33,100 nucleotides of DNA from an uncultured Alphaproteobacteria bacterium (GTDB lineage: Bacteria > Pseudomonadota > Alphaproteobacteria > Caulobacterales > Aquidulcibacteraceae): positions 1-33,100 of the forward strand of contig CADEEL010000031.1 of the NCBI GenBank assembly GCA_902826335.1, read 5' to 3'. Positions 1 to 8,242 of this stretch are shown piece by piece. Within the stretch, counting starts at the first letter, position 1; the number at the start of each line of letters is the position of its first letter. The position numbers were made by a program, and so were the translations under genes. Below the pieces are notes generated by a model. That model worked only from the letters and a program-made list of their open reading frames with translations, made no database searches and was not told the DNA's origin.

Positions 1-105
1 CCATTCCCGGATGAATGCGAGAGCATTCAGTCCGGGACCCATAAACACGAAAGCTTAAGTTTATGGGCCCCGGGCTCGCCGCTGCACGGCGACCCGGGGA
101 TGGGT
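1..105. repeat. Three-hairpin palindromic repeat, copy A
   Basis: Three consecutive hairpins can be read. H1 (6-36) pairs CCCGGATGAATGC with GCATTCAGTCCGGG. H2 (38-67) pairs CCCATAAAC with GTTTATGGG. H3 (68-99) pairs CCCCGGGCTCGCCG with CGGCGACCCGGGG. The two ends (CCATTCCCGG and CCGGGGATGG) are also complementary, so the element could close as a cloverleaf or cruciform. The same three hairpins recur in reverse order and orientation at 12031-12139, and a reduced one-hairpin form lies at 9158-9200. The element may begin before the window. No gene is seen from 106 to 297. Confidence 0.8.
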
Positions 106-297
106 GTCTGGCGATCATGCTTCACATGATAGCAGGCGCTGGAACCAGATCGCGTGAGTGAGATTCAGTGCAGGCTGAATTCCGGGTTGGCACTTGCCGT
201 AAGAACGGTCTGCAGCCATGTCTGCCCGGATCGAACCGCGCTCGCCCGGGGATAGGCGGCGCGCTAAAGTGATTAGGCTTAGCTACAGGCGCGCGCC

Positions 298-732
298 ATG
301 CTCGAACAGCACATGCAGGATACGTATCAGTACCTTTTCGACGAGGCGCACCGCGCGCTCGCCGTGGGCGGCTCGTTTCGCCCGTTCGGGGCCGGCATCC
401 GCAAGACGGGCGAGCAGATTCAAACCAATGTGTCGCCGCCCGAGGGCGCCAACGGGCCGCAAGATCATATCGCGGGGCTCATCGCCGGCTTTCGCGAGGA
501 TAATCGCCAGAACGGGCTGATGGCCGCCGGCCTGGTGTTCGACGGGCAGATGACGGACAAGGGCGTCGGCCAGGGCCGCGCCATCATCTTTCATCTCGAG
601 GCGGCCAATGGGCGCGCCGTGGAGGTGGTCATCCCCTACGCCGTTCATGTCGGCGATGTGATCGATTTCGCCGAGCCGGTGGTCAGCGAAGTGTTTCCCG
701 AAATCTTCCCCGAACCTGAACCCAAGCCCTGA
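298..732 (+). CDS. Conserved-looking protein of unknown function (144 aa)
   Basis: I do not recognise this family. The protein is soluble, without signal peptide or membrane segment. It has a helical N-terminus, a central region rich in Gly, Asn and Gln (around residues 35-65), a more hydrophobic beta-like second half (about 95-130) and an acidic, proline-rich end (PEPEPKP). Codon use is strongly G/C-biased at third positions like its neighbours. The stop lies 10 nt before prfA on the same strand, so it probably shares a transcript with prfA-prmC; this co-location is the only hint to function. The ATG at 298 has no strong Shine-Dalgarno. An overlapping minus-strand frame looks like a shadow. 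Confidence 0.7.
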   Translation: MLEQHMQDTYQYLFDEAHRALAVGGSFRPFGAGIRKTGEQIQTNVSPPEGANGPQDHIAGLIAGFREDNRQNGLMAAGLVFDGQMTDKGVGQGRAIIFHLEAANGRAVEVVIPYAVHVGDVIDFAEPVVSEVFPEIFPEPEPKP

Positions 733-742
733 CGCATTTGGC

Positions 743-1816
743 ATGGTGGATTTGTCCCGTCTCGAGCGGCGGTTGCGCGGCGCTGTCGAACGCTTCGATC
801 TCGTTGAAGCGCGCATGGGCGCGACCGCCGATGGCGGCGAGATCACCCGCCTGGCGCGCGAATACGCGGAGCTGAAGCCGGTGGCCGAGGCCGTGCGTGC
901 GCTCGACGCGGCGCGGCGGGAGGTCGAAAGTCTCGAAGCCATGCGCGCGGATGTGGAGATGCGCGCGCTGGCGGACGAAGAGATCGGGCCGGCGCGCGCG
1001 CGCCTTGAAGCAGCCAGCGCATGCGCGCGGCGCATGCTCATTCCGAAGGACAAGGATGAGGAAGCTTCGGCGATCCTTGAAATCCGCGCCGGCACAGGCG
1101 GGGATGAGGCGGCGCTGTTCGCGGGCGATCTTTTCCGCATGTATCAACGCTATGCGGGGCTTCGGGGGTGGCGGCTCGATGTGGATGACGCGTCCGAGAC
1201 GGGTCTTGGCGGCTACAAGGAAATCATCGCCAGCGTGAGCGGACAGGGCGTGTACGGACGATTGCGATTTGAATCCGGCGTGCACCGCGTGCAGCGTGTG
1301 CCGCAGACAGAAGCGGGCGGGCGCATCCATACGTCCGCCGCGACGGTGGCGATCCTGCCGCAACCGGACGAGGTGGATGTGGTCATCGATGACAAGGACA
1401 TCCGCATCGATACGATGCGCGCCTCGGGCGCGGGGGGCCAGCACGTCAACAAGACCGACAGCGCCGTGCGCATCACGCACCTGCCCAGCGGCATCGCGGT
1501 GGTGGCGCAGGAGAAATCCCAGCACCAGAACCGCGCCAACGCCATGAAAGTGCTGCGCGCGCGACTCTATGATCTTGAGCGGGACCGGCGTGACGCGGCG
1601 CGCGCGGCGGATCGCAAGGGGCAGGTTGGCTCCGGGGATCGCAGCGAACGCATCCGCACCTATAATTATCCGCAAGGGCGCGTCACCGATCACCGCATCA
1701 ATCTCACGGTCTATAATCTTCCGGAAGTTCTCAGCGGGGCGGGCCTTGATCCGGTGATCGACGCGCTGATCGCCGATGATCAGGCCGCCAAGCTCATTGC
1801 GCTGGCCGAGGAATGA
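743..1816 (+). CDS. prfA: Peptide chain release factor 1
   Basis: RF1 recognises UAA and UAG stop codons in the ribosomal A site and triggers peptidyl-tRNA hydrolysis. The 357-aa length matches the family (about 360). The codon-recognition tripeptide of the PxT type is present as PQT at residues 187-189, within the typical [14 protein letters not shown] context. The catalytic GGQ is at 231-233 in the usual [15 protein letters not shown] context; its Gln is the residue methylated by PrmC. The prmC gene follows immediately, overlapping by 4 nt (ATGA), so the factor and its modifying enzyme are translationally coupled. The start chosen is ATG 743; a GTG follows directly at 746. Confidence 0.97.
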   Translation: MVDLSRLERRLRGAVERFDLVEARMGATADGGEITRLAREYAELKPVAEAVRALDAARREVESLEAMRADVEMRALADEEIGPARARLEAASACARRMLIPKDKDEEASAILEIRAGTGGDEAALFAGDLFRMYQRYAGLRGWRLDVDDASETGLGGYKEIIASVSGQGVYGRLRFESGVHRVQRVPQTEAGGRIHTSAATVAILPQPDEVDVVIDDKDIRIDTMRASGAGGQHVNKTDSAVRITHLPSGIAVVAQEKSQHQNRANAMKVLRARLYDLERDRRDAARAADRKGQVGSGDRSERIRTYNYPQGRVTDHRINLTVYNLPEVLSGAGLDPVIDALIADDQAAKLIALAEE

Positions 1817-2664
1817 GCGAGACGCTGCTCAGCGCCTGGTCGGCCGCGCGGGATCGGCTCAAAGCGGCGGGCGTCGATTCGCCCGTGCTCGATGCGCGCA
1901 TGCTGATCGAGGATGCGGCGGGCGTGACGCGGCTCGACATCGTCACCGATCCGTACCGCGAATTGAGCGCCGCGCAGCTCAGCGCGATCGAAGCGCATAT
2001 GGCGCGGCGCGCGGCGCGCGAGCCGGTGAGTTATATCCTCGGCAAGAAAGCGTTCTGGAAATCGGAGTTCACAGTGTCTCCCGCCGTGCTGTCGCCGCGG
2101 CCGGAAACCGAACTGGTGGTGGAGACCGCGCTGACGCTGGTGGGTGAGGAAACGCCTGCGCGCGCGCTCGATCTCGGGGTCGGTTCGGGCGCGATCGCAA
2201 TTTCGCTGCTGATCGAGCGGCCGATGCTGCGGGCGGTGGGCGTTGATTTCAGCGCCGAAGCGCTGGCGATCGCGCGCTTCAACGCGGTGGCGCAGATCGT
2301 GGCGGATCGGCTGGAGCTGCGCGCCGGCGATTGGGCGGAAGGCCTCGGCGAGGGCGCATTCGATCTCGTCGTCTCCAACCCGCCTTATATCCGCAGCGGC
2401 GCCATCAATCTGCTAGCGCCGGAAATTTCGCGCTACGAGCCGCGCGCGGCGCTCGATGGCGGGCCTGATGGGCTCGCGGCCTATCGCGCGCTGGCGCCGG
2501 CGCTGGCGCGGGTGCTGAAGCCCGGCGGGGGCTTTGCGCTCGAGATCGGCGAAGGCCAGGCGGAAGCGGTGTGGGCGCATCTGGATGCGGCGGGCCTTAC
2601 GCCCCTCGGCGTGCGCGAGGACTTGGCGGCCATCCCCCGCGTCGTGTTCGGACGAAAGGCTTAA
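1813..2664 (+). CDS. prmC: Release factor glutamine methyltransferase
   Basis: SAM-dependent methyltransferase that N5-methylates the Gln of the GGQ motif in release factors. The 283-aa product has the N-terminal helical substrate-binding domain, the PRPETE signature (residues 95-100), SAM-binding motif I as [12 protein letters not shown] (119-130), and the NPPY catalytic motif (189-192) that binds the target glutamine amide. The start ATG overlaps the prfA stop by 4 nt. The stop TAA overlaps by 3 nt the stop of a probable small gene on the opposite strand (2661-2891). Confidence 0.97.
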   Translation: MSETLLSAWSAARDRLKAAGVDSPVLDARMLIEDAAGVTRLDIVTDPYRELSAAQLSAIEAHMARRAAREPVSYILGKKAFWKSEFTVSPAVLSPRPETELVVETALTLVGEETPARALDLGVGSGAIAISLLIERPMLRAVGVDFSAEALAIARFNAVAQIVADRLELRAGDWAEGLGEGAFDLVVSNPPYIRSGAINLLAPEISRYEPRAALDGGPDGLAAYRALAPALARVLKPGGGFALEIGEGQAEAVWAHLDAAGLTPLGVREDLAAIPRVVFGRKA

Positions 2665-2891
2665 TCGGCGTCGAAGAAAAAGCGCTTGGAAGCGGCGGCG
2701 CGAAGCATTAGGTTCGTGTGGACTCGCCGCCGAAACGGGATGATCGGTGCAGTGGCGGGTCCGGCGGCCGGGGCGATGCCCTTGGGGCTCTTCGAGGCGC
2801 CGCCCCCCGTGTCGATGACGCGCAGAGCGAACGAGCCGTGGGACGGCTCACAGCAGTCGAACTCGATGTCTGGTTGGGAGCGATCCGCCAC
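2661..2891 (-). CDS. Possible small protein of unknown function (76 aa), convergent with prmC
   Basis: A minus-strand frame of 76 codons starting at GTG 2891. In this frame third positions are very rich in C/G (codons such as GAC ATC GAG TTC GAC TGC), which fits coding better than the competing plus-strand frames. The protein has an acidic N-terminal part with two adjacent cysteines (DCCEPSHGS), a Gly/Ala/Pro-rich middle, and a basic C-terminal segment ending in an aromatic stretch (KRFFFDAD). No family is recognised. There is no clear Shine-Dalgarno and the start is uncertain. The same stretch can also be read as a folded RNA: 2751-2761 pairs with 2882-2892 over 11 bp with one G-U, and 2834-2850 forms a 7-bp hairpin. 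Confidence 0.42.
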   Translation of the reverse strand: MADRSQPDIEFDCCEPSHGSFALRVIDTGGGASKSPKGIAPAAGPATAPIIPFRRRVHTNLMLRAAASKRFFFDAD

Positions 2892-2920
2892 TCTAGGGCG
2901 GCATGACGGACAGAGCGCGG

Positions 2921-3087
2921 CTAGAGCGGCGGACTTTAAATTCGCCTCACGTGGAAGGTTGGCGGGGAGCGAATTTAAAGTCCATGAGCCGCTCTACAAC
3001 TTATTGGTTCTAATGTCTCTTTTGGACTTGAAATGCGATGCTCGGACGATCCCAAGGGTGGATCGCATTTCAAGTCCGAGACATTGA
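2921..3087. repeat. Paired asymmetric-bulge hairpin unit 1 (167 bp)
   Basis: First hairpin 2921-2997: outer stem CTAGAGCGGC (2921-2930) with 2988-2997; inner stem GGACTTTAAATTCGC (2931-2945) with 2969-2983; loop 23 nt; unpaired ATGA (2984-2987) on the 3' side only. Spacer 2998-3009 (12 nt). Second hairpin 3010-3087: outer stem CTAATGTCTC (3010-3019) with 3078-3087 (8 bp paired); unpaired TTTT (3020-3023) on the 5' side; inner stem of 16 bp (3024-3039 with 3062-3077); loop 22 nt. The two inner stems are related to each other. The unit lies between prmC and the DUF4167 gene and ends 21 nt before that gene's ATG. Units with the same plan are at 10637 and 31561. Confidence 0.88.
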
Positions 3088-3108
3088 CAGCGAACAGGTG
3101 ATCCTTTG

Positions 3109-3906
3109 ATGAAACGTCAGCGCGGCCGTGGGCGCAAACCCGGCCACCAGCCCAACCGAGCATTCGAAAGCTCGGGCCCCGATGTCAAAGTGCGCGGGCC
3201 GGCGCCGGTGATCTATGAGAAATATCTGCAGCTGGCGCGCGATGCGGCGTCCGCCGGCGATCGGGTTCAGGCCGAGAATTATCAACAGCATGCGGAGCAT
3301 TATTTCCGCGTGTTGAGGGCGCAGCAGCCGGCGTTCGCGCCGGCGCCGGATCGCTTCGCGCAGGACTATGAGTACGAGGAAGGCGATGAGGGCGGCGAGG
3401 CCGAGGCGGGCGGTGAAGGCCCGCGTGAAGGCCCGCGCGAGGGCGAGGCGGCCCAGCCTTATGAAGCGCGTGAGCCGCACGGCGGCGAAGGCCAAGGCCA
3501 TTACGAGCAAGGCGATTATCGCAACCGCCGCCGCGGGCGACGCAACCGTTTCCGCCCGGAAGGCGAGCGTGGAGGCGAGCGCGGGGAGTATCGCAACGAA
3601 CCACGCGCCGAGGGGGAGGCCCGCCCCGACCAGCGCGGCGAGTATCGCGGTGAGCCGCGCGGCGAGCGCACGGACAACCGGCCCCGTCGCACCGAAGACT
3701 ACCCGCAGGGGCCGCGCGGCGAGCAGCCAAGCGAAGGCGAGCCGCGTGTTGAGCGCGCTGAACGACCAGAACGAAGCGAGCGGCCGGAGCGGGCTGAACG
3801 CGGGCCGCGCCCGGAGCGCGGGGAGCGTCGCCCGCGCCGAACCGAGGGCGATGAACCGCCGGAAGGATTCGCCGGCCAAGCGCCGGCCTTCTTGGCGAAC
3901 GACTGA
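3109..3906 (+). CDS. DUF4167 domain protein with long disordered R/E/G-rich tail
   Basis: The first ~80 residues match the alphaproteobacterial DUF4167 domain: a basic RGRGRKPG start, then IYEKYLQLARDAASAGDRVQAENYQQHAEHYFR. The remaining ~180 residues are low-complexity, dominated by Arg, Glu, Gly and Pro, with repeated ERPER/RGE-type blocks and no predicted fold. The family is of unknown function; the Arg-rich, mixed-charge tail resembles RNA-binding scaffolds such as the RNase E tail (inference). The order prmC - DUF4167 - clpB is a familiar alphaproteobacterial arrangement. The start is ATG 3109 rather than the TTG three bases upstream. A palindromic unit (2921-3087) lies directly upstream and could affect expression. 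Confidence 0.9.
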   Translation: MKRQRGRGRKPGHQPNRAFESSGPDVKVRGPAPVIYEKYLQLARDAASAGDRVQAENYQQHAEHYFRVLRAQQPAFAPAPDRFAQDYEYEEGDEGGEAEAGGEGPREGPREGEAAQPYEAREPHGGEGQGHYEQGDYRNRRRGRRNRFRPEGERGGERGEYRNEPRAEGEARPDQRGEYRGEPRGERTDNRPRRTEDYPQGPRGEQPSEGEPRVERAERPERSERPERAERGPRPERGERRPRRTEGDEPPEGFAGQAPAFLAND

Positions 3907-4074
3907 AGCGCAGCGCTTTGACCCAGCCCCTTGTGTGGCGGATGGGCCACACCTAACTCGTGAGCATCTCGTCGGGCCGCTGCGACAGCGCGCTCAGAAC
4001 AAGTGTGAAGCGGTTTTTCGGCCGAGCGCGCGTTGACCAAACTCATCGCGCGGCGCGGACGCTAAAGGCTTCTG

Positions 4075-4120
4075 CTTGGTCTGGGGCGCGATGCGGGGCC
4101 CATAACTCACGGGCGGAGGG
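4075..4120 (+). promoter_or_regulatory. Candidate heat-shock (sigma-32) promoter and Shine-Dalgarno of clpB
   Basis: CTTGGT (4075-4080), 17 nt, then GCCCAT (4098-4103) resembles the alphaproteobacterial sigma-32 pattern CTTG-N16/17-CNCCAT. A GGAGG Shine-Dalgarno follows at 4115-4119, 6 nt before the clpB ATG. The implied leader would be short (about 15 nt). It rests on motif resemblance plus the known heat-shock control of clpB. The remaining bases between 3907 and 4074 show nothing else recognisable. Confidence 0.4.
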
Positions 4121-4125
4121 GCCTC

Positions 4126-6714
4126 ATGGACCTCGAAAAGTTCACAGATCGCGCGCGCGGCTTCGTGCAGGCGGCGCAGACCATCGCGCTGCGCGAGCAA
4201 AACCAGAATTTCGAAACCCAGCATCTCCTGAAAGCGCTGCTGGATGACCGCGAAGGCCTCGCGGCCGGTCTTATCCGCGCGGCGGGCGCCGATCCCGCGC
4301 GCGTCGGCGCGGATGTCGATGCGGCCGTCACCGCGCTGCCGAAAGTACAAGGCGGGGGGGACCGGATTTACCTGGCCGCTTCGCTGGCGCGCGCGCTCGA
4401 CGCCGCGGAGCAGGCCGCGACCAAGGCCGGCGATTCCTACGTCACGGCGGAGCGTTTGCTGTTTGGCCTGGCGCTGTCGCCGGACGGCAAGGCTGGCGAA
4501 ATCCTCAAGAAGCACGGCGCGACGCCGCAGAAACTCGAAGCGGCGATCGCGGACTTGCGCAAGGGCCGCACGGCGCAATCGTCCGGCGCGGAGGATCAAT
4601 ATGACGCGCTGAAGAAATATGCGCGCGATCTCACGGAAGAGGCGCGCAAGGGCAAGCTCGATCCGGTGATCGGGCGCGACGAGGAAATTCGCCGCACGAT
4701 TCAAGTGTTGTCGCGGCGCACGAAGAACAATCCGGTGCTGATCGGCGAGCCAGGCGTGGGCAAGACGGCGATCGCGGAAGGCCTCTCGCTGCGCATCGTT
4801 AATGGCGATGTGCCGGAAAGCCTCAAGAACAAGAAATTGCTGGCGCTCGATATGGGCGCGCTGATCGCCGGCGCGAAATTCCGCGGCGAGTTCGAGGAGC
4901 GGCTGAAAGCCGTGCTCTCGGAAGTCACGGCGTCCGACGGGCAGATCGTGCTCTTCATCGATGAGATGCACACGCTGGTCGGCGCGGGCAAGGCCGAGGG
5001 GGCGATGGATGCGTCCAATCTCCTCAAACCCGCCCTGGCGCGCGGCGAATTGCATTGCGTGGGCGCCACGACGCTCGATGAATATCGCAAGCATGTGGAG
5101 AAGGATGCGGCGCTGGCGCGGCGGTTCCAGCCGGTGTTCGTGGGCGAGCCGAATGTGGAAGACACGATCTCCATCCTGCGCGGCCTCAAGGAGCGCTATG
5201 AAGTCCATCACGGCGTGCGCATTTCGGACGCCGCGATCGTCGCGGCCGCGCAACTCTCCAACCGCTACATCACCGATCGCTTCTTGCCCGATAAAGCCAT
5301 CGACCTGATGGACGAGGCGGCCTCGCGCCTGCGCATGCAAGTCGATTCCAAGCCCGAGGAATTGGACGAACTCGATCGGCGCATCATGCAGCTCAAGATC
5401 GAAGGCGAGGCGCTGAAGAAGGAAACGGACGCAGCCTCGAAGGATCGCGCGGCGAAGATCGCGGATGAAGTCAAGAAACTCGAAGCGCGCTCCGGCGAAT
5501 TGACGGCCGCGTGGTCGGCCGAGAAGCAAAAGCTCGCCGCCGGCGCCAAGGCCAAGGAAGAGCTGGAGCGGCTGCAAAACGAATTGCTTGATGCGCAAAG
5601 GCGCGGCGATTTCGCCAAGGCCGGCGAACTCAAATATGGCCGCATACCGCAACTCGAAAAGAAAATCACTGACAGCGAGGGCCAGGGCGGGGGCCTCGTT
5701 CAAGAAGTGGTGGATGCTGAATCCATAGCCGGCGTCGTGTCGCGCTGGACGGGCGTTCCAGTCGAGAAAATGCTGGAAGGCGAAAAGGCCAAATTGCTGC
5801 AGATGGAAACGCAGCTGCGCGGGCGCGTGATCGGCCAGGAAGAAGCCTTGCGCGCGGTGGCGGACGCGGTGCGGCGCGCGCGCGCGGGCCTGCAAGATCC
5901 CAACCGGCCGATCGGCTCGTTCATGTTCCTCGGCCCCACGGGCGTGGGCAAAACGGAGCTCACCAAGGCGCTCGCCGAATTCCTGTTCGACGATGAGCAC
6001 GCGCTGACGCGCATCGATATGAGCGAATATATGGAGAAGCACTCCGTCTCGCGCATGATCGGGGCGCCGCCGGGCTATGTCGGCTATGAAGAGGGCGGGG
6101 CGCTCACCGAAGCCGTGCGGCGCAGGCCCTATCAGGTGGTGCTGTTCGACGAGATCGAGAAAGCGCATCCGGACGTGTTCAACGTGCTCTTGCAAGTGCT
6201 CGATGACGGGCGCTTGACCGATGGCCAGGGCCGCACCGTCGATTTCAAAAACACGATCCTCATCATGACGTCGAATTCCGGCGCGCAATTCCTGGCCGAA
6301 CAGCCGGAGGGCGCGGACGTGGAGGATGTGCGCAATCTTGTCATGGGCGAAGTGCGCGCGCGGTTCCGCCCGGAATTCCTGAACCGCGTGGATGAAATCA
6401 TCCTCTTCCATCGCCTGCAAAAGGCGCAGATGGGCGAGATCGTGAAAATCCAGTTGAAGCGCTTGGAGAAGCTGTTGCTGGATCGGGCGATTACGATCGA
6501 ACTCGATCAGCGCGCGCGCGACGCCTTAGCGCAGCGCGGCTATGATCCCGTCTATGGCGCGCGACCCTTGAAGCGCGTGATCCAGAAAGACATCCAGGAT
6601 CCCTTGGCCCGGCTGGTGCTTGAAGGGCGTGTGAAGGACGGAGATTCCGTGCGCGTCACGTTCGACGGCAACGACTTCCTGTTCAACGGCAAGGCGGACA
6701 AGAAAGCCGCATGA
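4126..6714 (+). CDS. clpB: ATP-dependent chaperone ClpB (Hsp100 disaggregase)
   Basis: Hexameric AAA+ disaggregase that, with DnaK/DnaJ/GrpE, threads aggregated proteins through its pore. The 862-aa length matches E. coli ClpB (857). Seen in order: N-terminal Clp-N repeats (about 1-145); NBD1 with Walker A GEPGVGKT (207-214) and Walker B LFIDEMH; a charged coiled-coil middle domain (about 400-530) rich in Lys/Glu; NBD2 with Walker A GPTGVGKT (603-610) and Walker [14 protein letters not shown]-terminal D2-small domain. The middle domain and the absence of a ClpP-binding loop separate it from ClpA/ClpC. The start is ATG 4126 behind a GGAGG site. A long minus-strand open frame across this gene is a codon shadow. 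Confidence 0.98.
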   Translation: MDLEKFTDRARGFVQAAQTIALREQNQNFETQHLLKALLDDREGLAAGLIRAAGADPARVGADVDAAVTALPKVQGGGDRIYLAASLARALDAAEQAATKAGDSYVTAERLLFGLALSPDGKAGEILKKHGATPQKLEAAIADLRKGRTAQSSGAEDQYDALKKYARDLTEEARKGKLDPVIGRDEEIRRTIQVLSRRTKNNPVLIGEPGVGKTAIAEGLSLRIVNGDVPESLKNKKLLALDMGALIAGAKFRGEFEERLKAVLSEVTASDGQIVLFIDEMHTLVGAGKAEGAMDASNLLKPALARGELHCVGATTLDEYRKHVEKDAALARRFQPVFVGEPNVEDTISILRGLKERYEVHHGVRISDAAIVAAAQLSNRYITDRFLPDKAIDLMDEAASRLRMQVDSKPEELDELDRRIMQLKIEGEALKKETDAASKDRAAKIADEVKKLEARSGELTAAWSAEKQKLAAGAKAKEELERLQNELLDAQRRGDFAKAGELKYGRIPQLEKKITDSEGQGGGLVQEVVDAESIAGVVSRWTGVPVEKMLEGEKAKLLQMETQLRGRVIGQEEALRAVADAVRRARAGLQDPNRPIGSFMFLGPTGVGKTELTKALAEFLFDDEHALTRIDMSEYMEKHSVSRMIGAPPGYVGYEEGGALTEAVRRRPYQVVLFDEIEKAHPDVFNVLLQVLDDGRLTDGQGRTVDFKNTILIMTSNSGAQFLAEQPEGADVEDVRNLVMGEVRARFRPEFLNRVDEIILFHRLQKAQMGEIVKIQLKRLEKLLLDRAITIELDQRARDALAQRGYDPVYGARPLKRVIQKDIQDPLARLVLEGRVKDGDSVRVTFDGNDFLFNGKADKKAA

Positions 6715-6729
6715 GCGTTTGGCGTTGTC

Positions 6730-6795
6730 CGGTGACTGCGGTCACCGACGCGCAGAGAGCGCCGGTCCATCTTCCGATCGGTGAGGAGCGCTCTC
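6730..6795. other. Two hairpins between clpB and the next gene
   Basis: Shortly after the clpB stop, CGGTGAC (6730-6736) and GTCACCG (6741-6747) form a 7-bp, 4-nt-loop hairpin. Next, GAGAGCGC (6755-6762) and GCGCTCTC (6788-6795) form an 8-bp stem around 25 nt. Neither is followed by a T-run, so they may be processing or 5'-leader structures rather than a classical terminator. Confidence 0.4.
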
Positions 6796-6821
6796 GCTCT
6801 TCCGACGAACGGGAGACGATC

Positions 6822-7196
6822 ATGTCCATACTCAAATCTCGCTTGCTGTCTCGCGCGGTCGCGATCGCGCTTTCAATGGTCGGCCCGAGCGCCGGCGCCG
6901 GTGCGCTCGTCCTCGCGAGCGCCAGTCCAGCCATGGCCGTGTGTCGGTACGGCAGCCCCAATTGCGTCAATCCTCGTCCCAATTTCGATTTCGTCTACCA
7001 GGCGCCGCAGACGCTGGAGGGCGCGATTGACGAGTGGATCAACCAAGATTGCGCGTATTACAACAATTGCGGCGCACCGCCCCAAGACGACAACGACGAA
7101 GAGGAAGACGACGAAGCCGAGGATCGCGCCGCGCCGGCTTTGCGCAATTTGATCGCGCCGCGGACCGGGTTAAGGGTCATTCGGCCGCGGCGGTAA
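6822..7196 (+). CDS. Small exported protein of unknown function, acidic tail
   Basis: A 124-aa protein starting at ATG 6822 behind GGGAG (6811-6815). The open frame extends upstream to an ATG overlapping the clpB stop, but the internal ATG gives a proper signal peptide: a basic start (MSILKSRLLSR), a hydrophobic core and a likely cut after SPAMA near residue 38. The mature part carries Cys residues in spaced pairs (VCRYGSPNC, DCAYYNNC) that could form disulfides, then an unbroken Asp/Glu-rich stretch (DDNDEEEDDEAED) and an Arg-rich end. I recognise no family. Export to the periplasm or beyond is inferred. The gene is followed by a hairpin with no T-tail. Confidence 0.72.
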   Translation: MSILKSRLLSRAVAIALSMVGPSAGAGALVLASASPAMAVCRYGSPNCVNPRPNFDFVYQAPQTLEGAIDEWINQDCAYYNNCGAPPQDDNDEEEDDEAEDRAAPALRNLIAPRTGLRVIRPRR

Positions 7197-7204
7197 TCCG
7201 GCAT

Positions 7205-7234
7205 TCTCTCTCGCCGGCGCCGGCGCGAGAGAGA
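7205..7234 (+). terminator. Possible terminator hairpin after the small exported protein
   Basis: TCTCTCTCGC (7205-7214) pairs perfectly with GCGAGAGAGA (7225-7234) around a 10-nt loop, starting 8 nt after the stop at 7196. There is no U-tract, so intrinsic termination is uncertain. Confidence 0.4.
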
Positions 7235-7277
7235 GAGACGCCTCGCGGCGAAACCATGCCAAGATAAACAAAAGTAA

Positions 7278-7302
7278 ACGGGCGGAGCGCTGCTCCGCCC
7301 GT
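7278..7302 (-). terminator. Intrinsic terminator of the Ala-rich lipoprotein gene
   Basis: A perfect 11-bp stem (ACGGGCGGAGC, 7278-7288, with 7292-7302) around a 3-nt loop. On the minus strand it is followed by TTTACTTTTGTTTATC, a T-rich tail, and it lies about 25 nt beyond the stop of the gene at 7328-7570. It may also act as a weaker terminator for plus-strand transcription. Confidence 0.8.
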
Positions 7303-7327
7303 CCTATAGTTTCGCGTGTCGCGACGC

Positions 7328-7570
7328 TTATGGTTGCGTGGCGGGATTGTCGTCCGTGGCGGCGTCGACGGCCTTGGCGGCGTCATTGACGGCGCCTTCG
7401 GCGGCTTCGCCGGCGGCCGTGGCCGCTTCACCCGCCGCGTCAGCGGCTTCGCTGGCGGCGTCGGCCGCTTCGGTGGCGGCGGCGGTTGCGTCTTCGGACG
7501 CGCTGTCCACTTGCGCCTGATTGCAGGCCGCGAGGCCGAGCACCGCGAGCGCGGCGATTGCGTATTTCAT
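7328..7570 (-). CDS. Small alanine-rich lipoprotein
   Basis: 80 aa. A short lipoprotein signal peptide ends in the lipobox LAAC with Cys16 as the lipidated residue. The mature ~64 residues are almost entirely Ala, Glu, Asp, Ser, Thr and Gly in near-heptad repeats (EAADAAS, EAADAAG, EAATAAG), predicting one long amphipathic helix, possibly a coiled coil like Lpp-type lipoproteins or a stress-related helix. The start is well supported by GGAGGAAACAC directly before the ATG. It stands alone with its own terminator. Membrane localisation is predicted; function is unknown. Confidence 0.8.
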   Translation of the reverse strand: MKYAIAALAVLGLAACNQAQVDSASEDATAAATEAADAASEAADAAGEAATAAGEAAEGAVNDAAKAVDAATDDNPATQP

Positions 7571-7786
7571 GTGTTTCCTCCGCTTGGTTCACCCGTTCGG
7601 GCCGCGCGCGGCTGTGTCCACGATCGGCTGGACCATGCTGCCACATGGGGCGCGCGCGACAAGCGAAAAATAGGGCTTGAGCCGGCCCCAGGGGCCGCGT
7701 TTTCTCTTCGCGCCGTCTGAGAAAGGGCGCTTCCAACGTGCGTGCGAGACCAAGTCTCTTCCAGGAAACCGCCGCAGCCGTGGCCA

Positions 7787-7845
7787 GACGCTGAACAACG
7801 ATTGCGGAATCGACAGCTAGCGATTGGGCGGCGTCGTTCAGCGTC
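7787..7845 (-). terminator. Inverted repeat at the end of the thioesterase gene
   Basis: GACGCTGAAC (7787-7796) pairs with GTTCAGCGTC (7836-7845), 10 bp, extendable to 13 of 14. The repeat includes the last bases of the thioesterase stop codon at 7844-7846. The 39-nt interior and the lack of a T-tract make it a weak terminator candidate. The rest of 7571-7786 shows no gene that I can support. Confidence 0.35.
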
Positions 7846-8242
7846 AGGACGGAAACAGCGCCATCTGCGTCTGGATGACGAGGGCGACGGGTTTGCCGGC
7901 CTCGGTCTCGATGCGCGTCTGCCAGACGCTGGTGCGTTTGCCGCGATGGACGGGCGTCGTCTCGCCGATGACGGCGCCTCCTTGTGGGGCGGGGCCGAGG
8001 AAGTTCGTTTTGCTCTCGAGCGTTGTTGTGCCCGTCGCGCCCGCGGGCAGCGCCAAGTAGCCGCCGATTGCGCCGAGCGTGTCGGCGAACGCCATGGCCG
8101 CGCCGCCATGCAGCGTGCCGCCCAGGGTGCAGAGGTCCGCCGTCACGGAGAGGCGCGCGCGCACCTTATCCTTCGAGGCTTCGAGAATCTCCACGCCCAT
8201 CAGCCGTGCGAAGGGGATGGCGTCGATCGGGATGGCGCTCAT
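7844..8242 (-). CDS. PaaI-family hotdog thioesterase
   Basis: 132-aa single hotdog domain. The family signature is LGGTLHGGAAMAFADTLGA, with the HGG loop at residues 45-47 and Asp54 on the following helix at the position of the catalytic acid. PaaI-type enzymes are tetrameric and hydrolyse acyl- or aryl-CoA thioesters; the substrate here cannot be told. The ATG overlaps the stop of the upstream EamA transporter gene by 4 nt (ATGA), so the two are translationally coupled and probably in one operon with tryptophanase. Confidence 0.88.
   Translation of the reverse strand: MSAIPIDAIPFARLMGVEILEASKDKVRARLSVTADLCTLGGTLHGGAAMAFADTLGAIGGYLALPAGATGTTTLESKTNFLGPAPQGGAVIGETTPVHRGKRTSVWQTRIETEAGKPVALVIQTQMALFPS

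Noticed and set aside
2751-2892. 6S or SRP RNA gene
   Set aside because: The closing stem is suggestive, but neither the SRP GGAA-loop region nor the 6S central-bubble layout could be matched.
2921-3087. Pair of intrinsic terminators after prmC
   Set aside because: No T-runs follow the stems, and an equivalent unit lies between divergent genes (10637-10803), where termination makes no sense.
3994-6420. 808-codon open frame on the minus strand
   Set aside because: It lies entirely antisense to clpB, which has complete family motifs; the antisense frame of GC-rich genes is often open, and its His/Arg/Ala-rich translation shows no domain.
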